Shown in pieces: positions 8,962 through 17,427 of a stretch of 64,000 nt of DNA. Both the position numbers and the translations under genes were made by a program. Origin of the DNA: GCA-2746365 sp963711255 (GTDB lineage: Bacteria; Pseudomonadota; Gammaproteobacteria; SZUA-229). Where the stretch lies: positions 128,596 through 192,595 of the forward strand of contig CAVQDO010000009.1 in the NCBI GenBank assembly GCA_963711255.1. The letters are read 5' to 3'. How positions within the stretch are numbered: position 1 is the first letter of the stretch; the number at the start of each line of letters is the position of its first letter. The notes beneath the pieces are model-generated. The model made no database searches. It saw only the letters and a program-made list of their open reading frames with translations, and had not been told where the DNA came from.

Positions 8962-8979
8962 AGCGTACACTTGTACACC
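8962..8979. promoter_or_regulatory. Candidate FabR operator
   Basis: The sequence AGCGTACA-CT-TGTACACC contains the perfect inverted repeat GTACA-N2-TGTAC at 8965-8976. It resembles the FabR operator of E. coli fabA/fabB (AGCGTACA followed by an inverted TGT half) and lies between fabR and the desaturase, 23 bases before the desaturase ATG. The position would block the desaturase promoter or its early transcription. Binding is inferred from the match and from the neighbouring fabR gene. Confidence 0.7.
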
Positions 8980-9001
8980 ATATTACACGAACAATCTAAT
9001 C

Positions 9002-10120
9002 ATGCAAAAACCAGAACTTTTATGGCTTAATATTTCCGTTTTCAGTATCACTGGACTGGTCACCCTGATCGGGGTTCCTGCTTATGCTTTTATTTACGGC
9101 TTTGATGGCTGGCAGATTGCCGCCATGATTGCCGGTATCGCATTTTGCGAAATTTCCATTACTGCCGGTTACCATCGACTCTGGTCGCATCGATCGTACC
9201 AGGCCCACTGGCTGGTTAGAATGATACTTGCCATTGGTGGTACTTTTGCGACGCAGAACAGTATTCTGCACTGGGCCTCCGACCACCGCAGACATCACCG
9301 TCATGTAGACGATGCTGAACAGGATCCTTACTGCTCCAAGCGCGGATTCTGGTTTTCACACATCGGCTGGATGCTTCGCGATTATGATGCAAATAAGGAT
9401 TCGCAGTACAGGAACTGCCAGGACCTGAAAAACGATCCCATCGTTATGTGGCAACATCGCCACTACCTGCCACTGGTACTGGGCCTTAATTTTGGTATAC
9501 CTGTTTTACTTGGCCTATGGCATGGCGATTTGCTGGGCATGCTGTTGCTAGTGGGAGCCGCACGTCTGGCAATTTCCCACCACCTGACATTTTTTATTAA
9601 CTCACTCGCTCATATCTGGGGGAAACAGCCCTACTCTGACAGCAACACCTCCAGAGATAACGGTGTGCTTGCCCTGCTTACCATGGGCGAGGGTTACCAT
9701 AATTATCACCACTGTTTTCAACGTGATTACCGTAACGGCATACACTGGTGGCAATTTGACCCTACTAAATGGCTGATTCGCAGCCTGGCTCTGGCCGGAC
9801 TGGCAAAAAATCTTTATCGCACACCCATAGAAAGAATCGAAACCTTACGCGCACAGATGCTGCTAACCGCAACCTCACGCAAACTGGCGGAGCTGCCTCA
9901 CGCAGACACACTAATCCTTCGCTTACAGCTGGAGTACGAAACCCTGTTAAGCAAAATAAATGCCTTTGCCAGGGCAAAGAAGCTGTGGATGGAAGCCAGT
10001 AAAGCCTCAGTAATAGAGGCTTATGATCTTGACGATTTAAAAGAGAGAGTTGAACAGCTCAAAGCCAATTTCCTGAATCAGAAAAAAGACTGGCTGATGT
10101 TAAATGCGAAACTTGCCTGA
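9002..10120 (+). CDS. Membrane fatty acid desaturase (acyl-CoA delta-9 type)
   Basis: The 372-residue membrane protein has the three histidine boxes of the di-iron desaturases: HRLWSH at 58-63, HRRHH at 95-99 and HNYHH at 233-237. Hydrophobic segments at 12-35, 38-55 and 155-195 fit four membrane spans. It introduces a double bond into saturated acyl chains, probably at delta-9, using oxygen. The C-terminal 100 residues after the third box are a helical extension that is common in DesA-like proteins. Placement beside fabR and its operator supports control by membrane fatty acid composition. Confidence 0.9.
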   Translation: MQKPELLWLNISVFSITGLVTLIGVPAYAFIYGFDGWQIAAMIAGIAFCEISITAGYHRLWSHRSYQAHWLVRMILAIGGTFATQNSILHWASDHRRHHRHVDDAEQDPYCSKRGFWFSHIGWMLRDYDANKDSQYRNCQDLKNDPIVMWQHRHYLPLVLGLNFGIPVLLGLWHGDLLGMLLLVGAARLAISHHLTFFINSLAHIWGKQPYSDSNTSRDNGVLALLTMGEGYHNYHHCFQRDYRNGIHWWQFDPTKWLIRSLALAGLAKNLYRTPIERIETLRAQMLLTATSRKLAELPHADTLILRLQLEYETLLSKINAFARAKKLWMEASKASVIEAYDLDDLKERVEQLKANFLNQKKDWLMLNAKLA

Positions 10121-10136
10121 ATACCGGCAGAGTAAA

Positions 10137-11672
10137 TTAATACTCACACAGCAGCAGTGATTTACCCGTCATCGATGGTGGCTGCTGCAGTCCCATTAAT
10201 TGCAGGACAGTCGGTGCCACGGCACTTAAATCGCCGCCGGGGCGCAAATGCCAGTTAGTCTCATCAATCACCATAACGGGCACAGGATACAGGGTATGCT
10301 GTGTATGCGGCTCCTGTGTGACCGGATCAACCATTTCGTCACAGTTACCATGATCGGCCGTTAATATCACCGAAAAACCGGCTTCCTTAGCGGCGTCCAG
10401 AACACGGCCAACTTCCCGGTCCAGTACTTCTACGGCTTTAATCACTGCTTCGCGCACTGCGGTATGTCCAACCATATCGCCATTGGCAAAATTCACCAGG
10501 ATAAAACCATACTCACCGGAATGCAGTCCTTCAATGACTTTATCGGCGACTCCGGCAGCGCTCATTTCAGGCATCAGGTCATAAGTAGCAACATCAGGTG
10601 AATTCACCATGACGTGATCTTCACCGGCAAACGGTTTCTTTTTACCGCCATTGAAGAAGTAGGTTACATGCGCGTATTTTTCAGTTTCTGCGCAGTGCAT
10701 TTGCCTGTAACCGGCACGGCTGACAACAGAGGCGATGGTAGCCTGCGGCCGTTCCGGCGCGTAACCAATCGGCAGTAAAAACTCAGGGTCATATTCGGTT
10801 AAACAGGTAACCAGGGCGCCTTCAAAATCACCAGTATCGAATTCATCAAAGTCTTCCTGGCTCAAAGCAGCAGTCAGTTGACGTGAACGGTCGTTACGGA
10901 AATTAAAAAAGATAACATTGTCGCCTGACTCAATCAGCTCGGCATTATCCAGCACCGTCGGCAGAATAAATTCATCGGTGGCTTCACTGGCATAGGCAGC
11001 TTCGATGGCATAACGCGCATTTTCAGCACGTTCACCTTCACCCTTAACCATGGCATTCCACGCCAGTCCGGTTCGATCCCAGCGGTTGTCTCTATCCATC
11101 GAATAATAACGGCCACTAATGGTTGCGATACTGCCATTAGAATCTTCCAGCAGACTCTCTATTTCCGCAAGAAATACCAGTGCTGACATTTGCGCGGTAT
11201 CGCGGCCATCGGTAGTCATATGTACTACCGGCCTGACCTTATGATCCGCGCAGAGTTTGATTAAAGCTTTCAGGTGATTGATGTGACTGTGCACACCGCC
11301 ATTAGAGGTTAAGCCGACAAGGTGCACCGGGCGATCATTCGCTGCCGCGTCTTCAACCGCAGCCACTAAGGCAGCGTTAGTGAAAAAATCACCGCTTTCA
11401 ATCTCATCATTAATTCGCACCAGGTCCTGCCGGATCACCGATCCACTGCCCAGTGTCATGTGACCCACTTCGGAGTTACCCATCTGACCATCTGGCAAAC
11501 CAACCGAACTGCCACAGGCATCCAGTGTTGTGTGTGAGTTTCTTGAAAAATACTCGTCTAAACGCGGAGTATCAGCTTCCTGAACAGCGTTATTTATACG
11601 ACTTGGGTTGACACCAAAACCATCCAGAATAATCAGGAGGGTGGGTCTTCGGGGGACACTTCGATCGACCAT
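10137..11672 (-). CDS. gpmI: 2,3-bisphosphoglycerate-independent phosphoglycerate mutase
   Basis: GpmI interconverts 3- and 2-phosphoglycerate in glycolysis with two manganese ions. The 511-residue length is standard. LLIILDGFG near the N-terminus supplies a metal Asp, MGNSEVGH the phosphoserine nucleophile (Ser67), and TADHGNCDEM the C-terminal metal residues. The insert phosphotransferase domain (residues about 80-315) includes VHSHINHL and TDGRDT. It is convergent with the desaturase, and the 200-base gap on its upstream side separates it from tatC. Confidence 0.96.
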   Translation of the reverse strand: MVDRSVPRRPTLLIILDGFGVNPSRINNAVQEADTPRLDEYFSRNSHTTLDACGSSVGLPDGQMGNSEVGHMTLGSGSVIRQDLVRINDEIESGDFFTNAALVAAVEDAAANDRPVHLVGLTSNGGVHSHINHLKALIKLCADHKVRPVVHMTTDGRDTAQMSALVFLAEIESLLEDSNGSIATISGRYYSMDRDNRWDRTGLAWNAMVKGEGERAENARYAIEAAYASEATDEFILPTVLDNAELIESGDNVIFFNFRNDRSRQLTAALSQEDFDEFDTGDFEGALVTCLTEYDPEFLLPIGYAPERPQATIASVVSRAGYRQMHCAETEKYAHVTYFFNGGKKKPFAGEDHVMVNSPDVATYDLMPEMSAAGVADKVIEGLHSGEYGFILVNFANGDMVGHTAVREAVIKAVEVLDREVGRVLDAAKEAGFSVILTADHGNCDEMVDPVTQEPHTQHTLYPVPVMVIDETNWHLRPGGDLSAVAPTVLQLMGLQQPPSMTGKSLLLCEY

Positions 11673-11874
11673 TAGAGCTCTCTGCCCTTCTCTCTTTAAA
11701 GATATATTATTTGAGGCGTGATTTTACACTATTGCAAAAGGATTCACGAATAAAAAGCTGTTAACAATAGATGACAGGCATTTCATCGATTAACATATTG
11801 CCGGCAGCAGCAAACACCGTTACCCTGGCTAACACTCATGACCCTGCTATTAAACAACAGCAATTAACAACACA

Positions 11875-12846
11875 CTATTTCTTTTCAGGCTTATCATCGC
11901 TATCAACTTCCTCATCGTCGCGATTATTATCTTTCTCTTCCTGCTCAGCCTCATCAAACAGTTTTTCCATGTCTTCATCACTCAGCGGGTTACCCTCGGC
12001 ATCGTGATCATCTTGCGGAAAGTAACTTTCCTGCGTCAGCATGGGCTCTTCAACCAGGGAAAAGTCATCATTCTCCATGATGACATTTTCCTGCTCTTCT
12101 TCCTTTGTCTTCAGGAAGAGCCTGGAACTAATCAGCCCCAGTTCGAATAACAGCCAGATCGGAATAGCCAGCAATGACTGCGAAATAACATCGGGCGGCG
12201 TCAGCAGCATGCCAATAACAAACGCACCGATAATTATGTAGGGACGTTTCTCCGCCAGCTTGTCGGTCGTGGTAACACCGGCTGCAATCAATAAAAATGT
12301 GGCCACCGGTACTTCAAAGGCAATACCAAAAGCCAGGAATATGGCAATAATAAAATCCAGGTACTGGCCAATATCGGTCATTACCGCCACCCCTTCCGGC
12401 GCGATACCAATAAAGAAACCAAACAGGATAGGGAAAATCACAAAGTAGGCAAAGGCAATGCCGCAGTAAAATAAAATAACACTGGAAATAAGCAGCGGCG
12501 TTGCCAGGCGTTTTTCATGGCGGTATAAACCCGGCGCAATAAACGCCCAGATTTGATGCAGCAAATAAGGAATGGTTAGCAAAACCGAAAGCAGCAGCAC
12601 CAGTTTGAATGGCACTAAAAACGGCGAGGTTACCCCGGTCGCAATCATTGAGGTGCCTTCCGGCATTAATGCGAGCAGTGGCTTGGCAGCAATAGTAAAG
12701 ATGTCTTCAGAAAAAGCGAACAGCGCAATAAACACGATAAGTATGGCCAGCAACATATGCAGCAGCCGATCGCGCAACTCAATCAGGTGATCCATCAGGG
12801 TCTGTTCTTTTTCCTCCAGATCGGTTTGCGTTTCTTGCTCTGCCAT
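11875..12846 (-). CDS. tatC: Sec-independent translocase TatC with long acidic tail
   Basis: TatC is the core receptor of the twin-arginine translocase and binds RR signal peptides. The first 246 residues form the standard six-helix protein, including MDHLIELRDRLL, the Pro-rich IAPGLYRHEKR loop and TPPDVISQ. E. coli TatC is about 258 residues; this one is 323. The additional 77 residues are strongly acidic (for example DEDMEKLFDEAEQEEKD) and end in DDKPEKK, so they would be a cytoplasmic tail. It is the last gene of tatA-tatB-tatC and starts 7 bases after tatB. Confidence 0.95.
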   Translation of the reverse strand: MAEQETQTDLEEKEQTLMDHLIELRDRLLHMLLAILIVFIALFAFSEDIFTIAAKPLLALMPEGTSMIATGVTSPFLVPFKLVLLLSVLLTIPYLLHQIWAFIAPGLYRHEKRLATPLLISSVILFYCGIAFAYFVIFPILFGFFIGIAPEGVAVMTDIGQYLDFIIAIFLAFGIAFEVPVATFLLIAAGVTTTDKLAEKRPYIIIGAFVIGMLLTPPDVISQSLLAIPIWLLFELGLISSRLFLKTKEEEQENVIMENDDFSLVEEPMLTQESYFPQDDHDAEGNPLSDEDMEKLFDEAEQEEKDNNRDDEEVDSDDKPEKK

Positions 12847-12853
12847 TTATTTA

Positions 12854-13273
12854 TTAACTTGAAGGCTTTTCTTTATCGGCAGCGGTCGTAGCTTGTTTCT
12901 GCTTGCTGTCCGAAACGTCGATTGAAGTATCCGATGAAGCAGGCGCTTCATCATAAAATGAGTGTGATGGGGTGTCGGTTAAAATGTCAGCTGCTGAAGC
13001 TGCACTGGGCAGGTCAGCCTTAACTTCATCAACACCGGCTTTTATCTGTTGCTGCAGCTCATTAATCTGCACTTCCTGGTTATGCAGCATGCGCTTAAAT
13101 TCGTTAACGTCGAGCTCAGATTCAACTTCACTGCGCACACCTTCGATGTAGCGGCGCGCCTTACCGAAAAAATAACCGGCTTTTCGGGCAGCACCGGGCA
13201 AACGCTCCGGTCCTATAATAACCAGAGCCAGCACAAGAATAAGTGAAATTTCCCAGAAACCGACGTCGAACAT
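12854..13273 (-). CDS. tatB: Sec-independent translocase TatB
   Basis: The 139-residue protein starts with MFDVGFWEISLILVLALVIIGPERLP, the TatB signature: one short membrane helix and the GPERLP turn with its Glu. An amphipathic helix follows (AARKAGYFFGKARRYIEGVRSEVE), and then a variable Ser/Asp-rich tail. TatB forms the substrate receptor with TatC. The gene lies between tatA and tatC on the same strand. A 67-base gap from tatA contains the direct repeat ATGATGACATGATG, of unknown meaning. Confidence 0.95.
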   Translation of the reverse strand: MFDVGFWEISLILVLALVIIGPERLPGAARKAGYFFGKARRYIEGVRSEVESELDVNEFKRMLHNQEVQINELQQQIKAGVDEVKADLPSAASAADILTDTPSHSFYDEAPASSDTSIDVSDSKQKQATTAADKEKPSS

Positions 13274-13340
13274 GACTGATGATATAAAGTTAGCACAGCA
13301 TCACGTCATGCAAGCATGATGACATGATGTTGAGGCTTGA

Positions 13341-13568
13341 TTACACCTTATCTTCTTTTTTAACCGATTCAGTATTCGCAGACTCTTCCTCTGACTCCTG
13401 CGCCACTTTATTTTGCTGAGCCTTATCATCACCACCGTCTGTAACGGCACTTTTGAAACTTTTGATTGCTGAGCCTAAATCGCCACCGACATTTTTTAAT
13501 TTTTTAGTACCAAAAATTAAAATTACAACAGCCAATACAATCAACAATTGCCAAATACTAATACCCAT
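13341..13568 (-). CDS. tatA: Sec-independent translocase TatA
   Basis: The 75-residue protein has MGISIWQLLIVLAVVILIFGTKKLKNVGGDLGSAIKSFK. This is the TatA pattern of one membrane helix, the FGTKKL hinge and an amphipathic helix, and it matches the pore-forming component rather than TatB. The acidic/Glu-rich tail is normal. It is the first tat gene and follows hisE on the same strand after 63 bases, so the his and tat genes may share a transcript. Confidence 0.95.
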   Translation of the reverse strand: MGISIWQLLIVLAVVILIFGTKKLKNVGGDLGSAIKSFKSAVTDGGDDKAQQNKVAQESEEESANTESVKKEDKV

Positions 13569-13631
13569 AATCTTTACTCTCTATGTTCTTTAATTTTCAG
13601 ATGATTGTCAGCGGAAAATACCCGGAAAATA

Positions 13632-13964
13632 TTATTTTCTCGCTGCCTTCTCATCATGACCAGATACGCCAAAACGGCGAGCCAGTTCTTTTAATACATC
13701 ATCAGCAGATAAATTCTGCTCTGCCAGCAGCACCATGGTATGAAACCAGAGGTCTGCGACTTCATAAACCAGTTTATCCTTATTATCTTCATTGGCAACG
13801 TCCTTGGCAGCCATCACCGTTTCGGTTGCTTCTTCACCTACCTTTTTAAGGATAGCATCTAAACCCTTATAGTACAGGCTGGCGACATAAGACGAATCGG
13901 GTTCAGCACCTTTGCGCTGCTCCAGTATTTCACCCAGTTGTTCCAGTATCTCGCTATTATTCAT
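13632..13964 (-). CDS. hisE: Phosphoribosyl-ATP pyrophosphatase
   Basis: HisE hydrolyses phosphoribosyl-ATP to phosphoribosyl-AMP, the second step of histidine synthesis. The 110-residue all-helical protein has the MazG-like metal motif GEEATETVMAAK with DLWFHTMVLL, both typical of HisE. It is separate from hisI here, unlike the fused hisIE of enteric bacteria. It lies 17 bases after hisI and before tatA. Confidence 0.95.
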   Translation of the reverse strand: MNNSEILEQLGEILEQRKGAEPDSSYVASLYYKGLDAILKKVGEEATETVMAAKDVANEDNKDKLVYEVADLWFHTMVLLAEQNLSADDVLKELARRFGVSGHDEKAARK

Positions 13965-13981
13965 CGCTTATATACTTTCGC

Positions 13982-14374
13982 TTATTTATCGCTGTTATTA
14001 TAAATTTCGTCAGGATCTTTAATTACCTGCTCAACCTCAACCCACTGATCACCCTGTAGCTGGCGATAAAAACAGCTCTCGCGCCCGGTATGACAGGCAA
14101 TACCGCCATTCTGTTCCACTTTTAGCAGGATAACGTCTTCATCACAATCAAAGCGGATTTCCCGTATCTTCTGAGTATGCCCCGACTCTTCACCCTTATG
14201 CCAGAGCTTGCCGCGTGAACGTGACCAGTATACCGCTTCTTTTTTATCCGCGGTCAGCTGTAATGATTCGCGATTCATCCATGCCATCATCAGGATTTTC
14301 CCATTACTCGCATCCTGCGCGATAGCGGGTATCAGGCCATTTTCGTCAAAGCGTATTTCGTCCAGCCAGCTCAT
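13982..14374 (-). CDS. hisI: Phosphoribosyl-AMP cyclohydrolase
   Basis: HisI opens the adenine ring of phosphoribosyl-AMP. The 130-residue protein has the family motifs MMAWMNRESL, AVYWSRSRGKLWHKGEESGH and the zinc/magnesium site DCDEDVILLKVEQNGGIACHTGRESCFYR, with the conserved Cys and His residues present. Its ATG shares one base with the hisF stop codon (TAATG at 14374), which indicates coupled translation. Separate hisI and hisE genes are typical of many non-enteric Gammaproteobacteria. Confidence 0.96.
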   Translation of the reverse strand: MSWLDEIRFDENGLIPAIAQDASNGKILMMAWMNRESLQLTADKKEAVYWSRSRGKLWHKGEESGHTQKIREIRFDCDEDVILLKVEQNGGIACHTGRESCFYRQLQGDQWVEVEQVIKDPDEIYNNSDK

Positions 14375-15147
14375 TACAGGCGCATCTCTATACCGCGAGC
14401 CGCCATATGTTGCTTGGCTTCGTGGATAGTGTATTCGGCAAAGTGAAAAATACTGGCTGCCAGCACGGCATCGGCGAGCCCTTCGGTAACACCGTCTGCC
14501 AGGTGGTCGAGATTGCCGACACCGCCCGAGGCAATAACCGGTACGGTTACCGCTTCAGAAATTGCTCGTGTTAACGGCAGGTCAAAACCAATTTTTGTTC
14601 CATCGCGGTCCATACTGGTGAGCAGAATTTCCCCGGCGCCGTAGTCCACCATTTTCTTTGCCCACTCGATAGCATCCAGCCCGGTTGGCTTTCTGCCGCC
14701 ATGGGTAAAAATCTCCCAGCGTAGCGGTTCACCTTGTGCACTGACCTGCTTGGCATCGATAGCGACAACAATGCATTGTGAGCCGATTTTATCAGAAACT
14801 TCGCGCACGAAATCAGGATTGAATACCGCTGCTGTATTGATGGCAACTTTATCGGCACCGGCATTGAGCATACGGCGAACATCGTCGATAGTTCGAATAC
14901 CGCCGCCAACAGTTAATGGAATAAACACTTCATTGGCGACTTCTTCAACCACATGGACGATTGTCTCGCGATCATCAGAGCTTGCGGTGATATCAAGAAA
15001 GGTAATCTCGTCGGCACCTTCTTCATCGTAACGTCGCGCAACATCAACCGGGTTGCCGGCATCACGGATATCAACAAACTGCACGCCTTTAACAACGCGG
15101 CCGTTATCAACATCAAGACAGGGAATTATTCGTTTTGCTAATGCCAT
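14374..15147 (-). CDS. hisF: Imidazole glycerol phosphate synthase, cyclase subunit
   Basis: HisF is the (beta/alpha)8 cyclase of the HisFH complex and makes imidazole glycerol phosphate and AICAR from PRFAR and ammonia. The 257-residue sequence begins MALAKRIIPCLDVDNGRVVKG, which holds the first catalytic Asp. It also has VPLTVGGGIR (here IPLTVGGGIR), CIVVAIDAK with the second Asp and ILLTSMDRDGTKIGFD. A 145-base gap with a palindromic repeat separates it from hisA upstream. Confidence 0.97.
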   Translation of the reverse strand: MALAKRIIPCLDVDNGRVVKGVQFVDIRDAGNPVDVARRYDEEGADEITFLDITASSDDRETIVHVVEEVANEVFIPLTVGGGIRTIDDVRRMLNAGADKVAINTAAVFNPDFVREVSDKIGSQCIVVAIDAKQVSAQGEPLRWEIFTHGGRKPTGLDAIEWAKKMVDYGAGEILLTSMDRDGTKIGFDLPLTRAISEAVTVPVIASGGVGNLDHLADGVTEGLADAVLAASIFHFAEYTIHEAKQHMAARGIEMRL

Positions 15148-15186
15148 TAAAATTACTTCACAATTAAAAATAAAAACTTAAAGCTT

Positions 15187-15284
15187 TTTACCGCAGAGGC
15201 GCGGAGACGCAGAGAAAAAATTTAGCGCCGTAGGCGCAAAAAACCATAATGGTTTCCTCTGCGCCTCCGCGTCTCTGCGGTTAT
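15187..15284. repeat. Palindromic intergenic element between hisA and hisF
   Basis: Two 26-base arms, 15190-15215 and 15256-15281, are inverted copies that differ at only a few positions; each reads roughly ACCGCAGAG(G/A)CGCGGAG and continues to CGCAGAG. Between them are two smaller hairpins: GCGCC-GTA-GGCGC at 15225-15237 and AAACCAT-A-ATGGTTT at 15241-15255. The spurious reading frames it creates (NRRDAEAQR and SASPRLCGKK) are ones I have seen predicted in many bacterial genomes, so this looks like a dispersed palindromic repeat. It sits inside the his operon without breaking a gene. Confidence 0.75.
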
Positions 15285-15292
15285 TTTTTAAA

Positions 15293-16024
15293 TTACTGTT
15301 GATCCAGCCACGCCTGTGCTTTCGCCAGGTCAATGGTTCCTTCATATATTGCGCGGCCGGTAATCGCGCCCATGATGCCTTCATCCGCAACTGCCGCTAA
15401 TGCTTTTACGTCGTCCATCGATGTCAGGCCGCCAGAAGCAATTACGGGAATATTGATTGCCTGTGCCATTTTGACTGTGGCTTCGATATTCACACCCTGC
15501 ATCATGCCATCGCGTGAGATATCAGTATAAACGATGGCTTCTACGCCTTCATCCTGAAAACGCCTCGCCATATCAATAACGTCATGCTTGGATAATTTTG
15601 ACCAGCCATCGATCGCAACCTTGCCATCTTTTGCATCCAGACCAACAATGATATGCGTTGGAAATTCTGCGCAAACTTCAGAAATAAAATGTGGTTCTTT
15701 CACGGCCTTGGTACCTACAATCAGGTAATCCACCCCTGCATCGAGATAACCGGCAATGGTGTCTTCGTCACGAATCCCGCCGCCGAGCTGTATTTTAAGG
15801 TCCGGATAAGTTGAGGCTATTTCATGGATAATATCGGCATTTTTTGGTTTACCGGCAAAAGCACCATCCAGGTCAACAATGTGCAAGCGTCTGGCACCGG
15901 CTTCCACCCATTGCCCGGCCATTGCTACCGGGTCGTCAGAAAATACGGTGCTGTCATCCATATCACCCTGTCTCAGGCGTACACATTGTCCATTTTTTAA
16001 GTCAATCGCAGGTATTAATAACAT
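15293..16024 (-). CDS. hisA: ProFAR isomerase
   Basis: HisA isomerises 5'-ProFAR to PRFAR in histidine synthesis. The 243-residue TIM-barrel has the N-terminal catalytic MLLIPAIDLKNGQCVRL (Asp8), the phosphate site LQLGGGIRDEDT (as IQLGGGIRDEDT), TDISRDGMMQG (second Asp) and IASGGLTSMDD. The gene lies 19 bases after hisH in the same operon, upstream of the palindromic element. The ATG is at 16024. Confidence 0.97.
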   Translation of the reverse strand: MLLIPAIDLKNGQCVRLRQGDMDDSTVFSDDPVAMAGQWVEAGARRLHIVDLDGAFAGKPKNADIIHEIASTYPDLKIQLGGGIRDEDTIAGYLDAGVDYLIVGTKAVKEPHFISEVCAEFPTHIIVGLDAKDGKVAIDGWSKLSKHDVIDMARRFQDEGVEAIVYTDISRDGMMQGVNIEATVKMAQAINIPVIASGGLTSMDDVKALAAVADEGIMGAITGRAIYEGTIDLAKAQAWLDQQ

Positions 16025-16043
16025 CTATCTTGTCTCGTTAAAT

Positions 16044-16694
16044 TTATACTTGCCCATTCCACAGGCAAAAGTTTTTTAATAATTGTAAACCATCGTGAGC
16101 ACTTTTTTCCGGGTGAAACTGTGCTGCAAATACATTTTCTTTAGCAATGGCAGAAACAAACTCAATGCCATAATCCGTTGTGCCCGCGACTAATGCTTTA
16201 TCATCCGGATCAACATAATAACTATGCACAAAATAAAACCGGCTATTCTCAGCAATATCATGCCACAGCGGGTGCGCCTGCTTTTGCGATACCCTGTTCC
16301 ATCCCATGTGCGGAATTTTTAAGGTTTGCATCTGTTCCTGCAAGGCATCATCGGCAAACGCGCGCACATCTCCCGAATACAGATTCATGCAATCGATGCC
16401 ATCATTCTCTTCACTATGCGCCATTAATACCTGCATTCCCATACAAATACCTAAAAAAGGTTTTTCCTCAGCTGACTGCATAACTACTTCAGCGAGCTTT
16501 CGATCTTTTAACTGCTGCATGCAATCCTGTGCCGCACCCTGCCCGGGGAAAACAACCCGTTCGGCATTGGCAATTTCAGTCGCATCTGAACTGACAATAA
16601 CCTGTTGGCCATCGGCTACCACGTGCTCGATCGCTTTTGATACCGAGCGTAAATTACCCATGCCGTAATCAACGACAGCAATAATCGAGCTCAT
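16044..16694 (-). CDS. hisH: Imidazole glycerol phosphate synthase, glutaminase subunit
   Basis: HisH is a class I glutamine amidotransferase that supplies ammonia to HisF. The 216-residue protein has DYGMGNLRSV at the N-terminus, the nucleophile in FLGICMGMQVL (Cys84), and the His-Glu pair in AQFHPEKSAHDGL. The PGQGA oxyanion-strand motif is present. A 95-base AT-rich spacer separates it from hisB upstream. Confidence 0.97.
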   Translation of the reverse strand: MSSIIAVVDYGMGNLRSVSKAIEHVVADGQQVIVSSDATEIANAERVVFPGQGAAQDCMQQLKDRKLAEVVMQSAEEKPFLGICMGMQVLMAHSEENDGIDCMNLYSGDVRAFADDALQEQMQTLKIPHMGWNRVSQKQAHPLWHDIAENSRFYFVHSYYVDPDDKALVAGTTDYGIEFVSAIAKENVFAAQFHPEKSAHDGLQLLKNFCLWNGQV

Positions 16695-16789
16695 AACAGC
16701 CTGCCGTCTGAATGAAAAGTGCTAAATGAAAAATGAAGAATCATAGTAATGACTAAATGCTAATAAATTAAAAACTAAAGGCTGATAGG

Positions 16790-17386
16790 TTATAACGTGC
16801 CTTTGGTACTGGGCATGACACCTTGCATGCGCGGATCAGCAGCGATAGCCATACGCACGGCGCGGCCAAAAGCCTTGAACATAGTCTCGGCAATGTGATG
16901 CGCATTGGTGCCGCTCAGGTTATCAATGTGCAAGGTGACATTGGCGTGATTAATAAAACCCTGGAAAAACTCGTGAAACAGGTCAACATCGAAATCACCA
17001 ATACTGGCACGGGCAAACTTCACGTTGTATTCCATACCGGGGCGGCCGGAAAAATCAATAACAACGCGAGACAGGGCTTCATCCAGCGGGACATAAGCAT
17101 GACCATAACGCACGATGCCTTTTTTATCACCCATCGCCTTGCTAAATGCCTGGCCGAGAGTAATACCAATATCTTCTACCGTGTGATGTGCATCAATGTG
17201 CAGGTCACCTTTAGCCTTAATATCAAGATCGATTAAACCATGACGCGCTATTTGATCCAGCATGTGTTCCAGAAAAGGCACACCCGTATCAAGATTACAT
17301 TCACCGCTACCATCCAGGTTAATTGTCACCTGAATTTGAGTTTCTAGAGTATTGCGTTCAACACTCGCCTGACGCTGCGTCATCAT
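16790..17386 (-). CDS. hisB: Imidazoleglycerol-phosphate dehydratase (monofunctional HisB)
   Basis: The 198-residue protein dehydrates imidazole glycerol phosphate. It has the two metal-binding repeats of the family, HHTVEDIGITLGQAF and HHIAETMFKAFGRAVRMA, and FLEHMLDQIARHGLIDL. There is no N-terminal histidinol phosphatase domain, unlike enteric HisB. Two adjacent ATG codons (17386, 17383) make the exact start unclear. It is the first his gene of the minus-strand cluster; hisG, hisD and hisC are not in this window. Confidence 0.96.
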   Translation of the reverse strand: MMTQRQASVERNTLETQIQVTINLDGSGECNLDTGVPFLEHMLDQIARHGLIDLDIKAKGDLHIDAHHTVEDIGITLGQAFSKAMGDKKGIVRYGHAYVPLDEALSRVVIDFSGRPGMEYNVKFARASIGDFDVDLFHEFFQGFINHANVTLHIDNLSGTNAHHIAETMFKAFGRAVRMAIAADPRMQGVMPSTKGTL

Positions 17387-17427
17387 TTCTCCGACTTAAG
17401 TCTATTTCTTGTAGTTATATATAGTGT

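Noticed and set aside
15178..15390. A 70-codon frame through the his operon palindrome
   Set aside because: It reads the inverted repeat (NNRRDAEAQRK and SASPRLCGKK) and the end of hisA in another frame. This is a repeat artefact.
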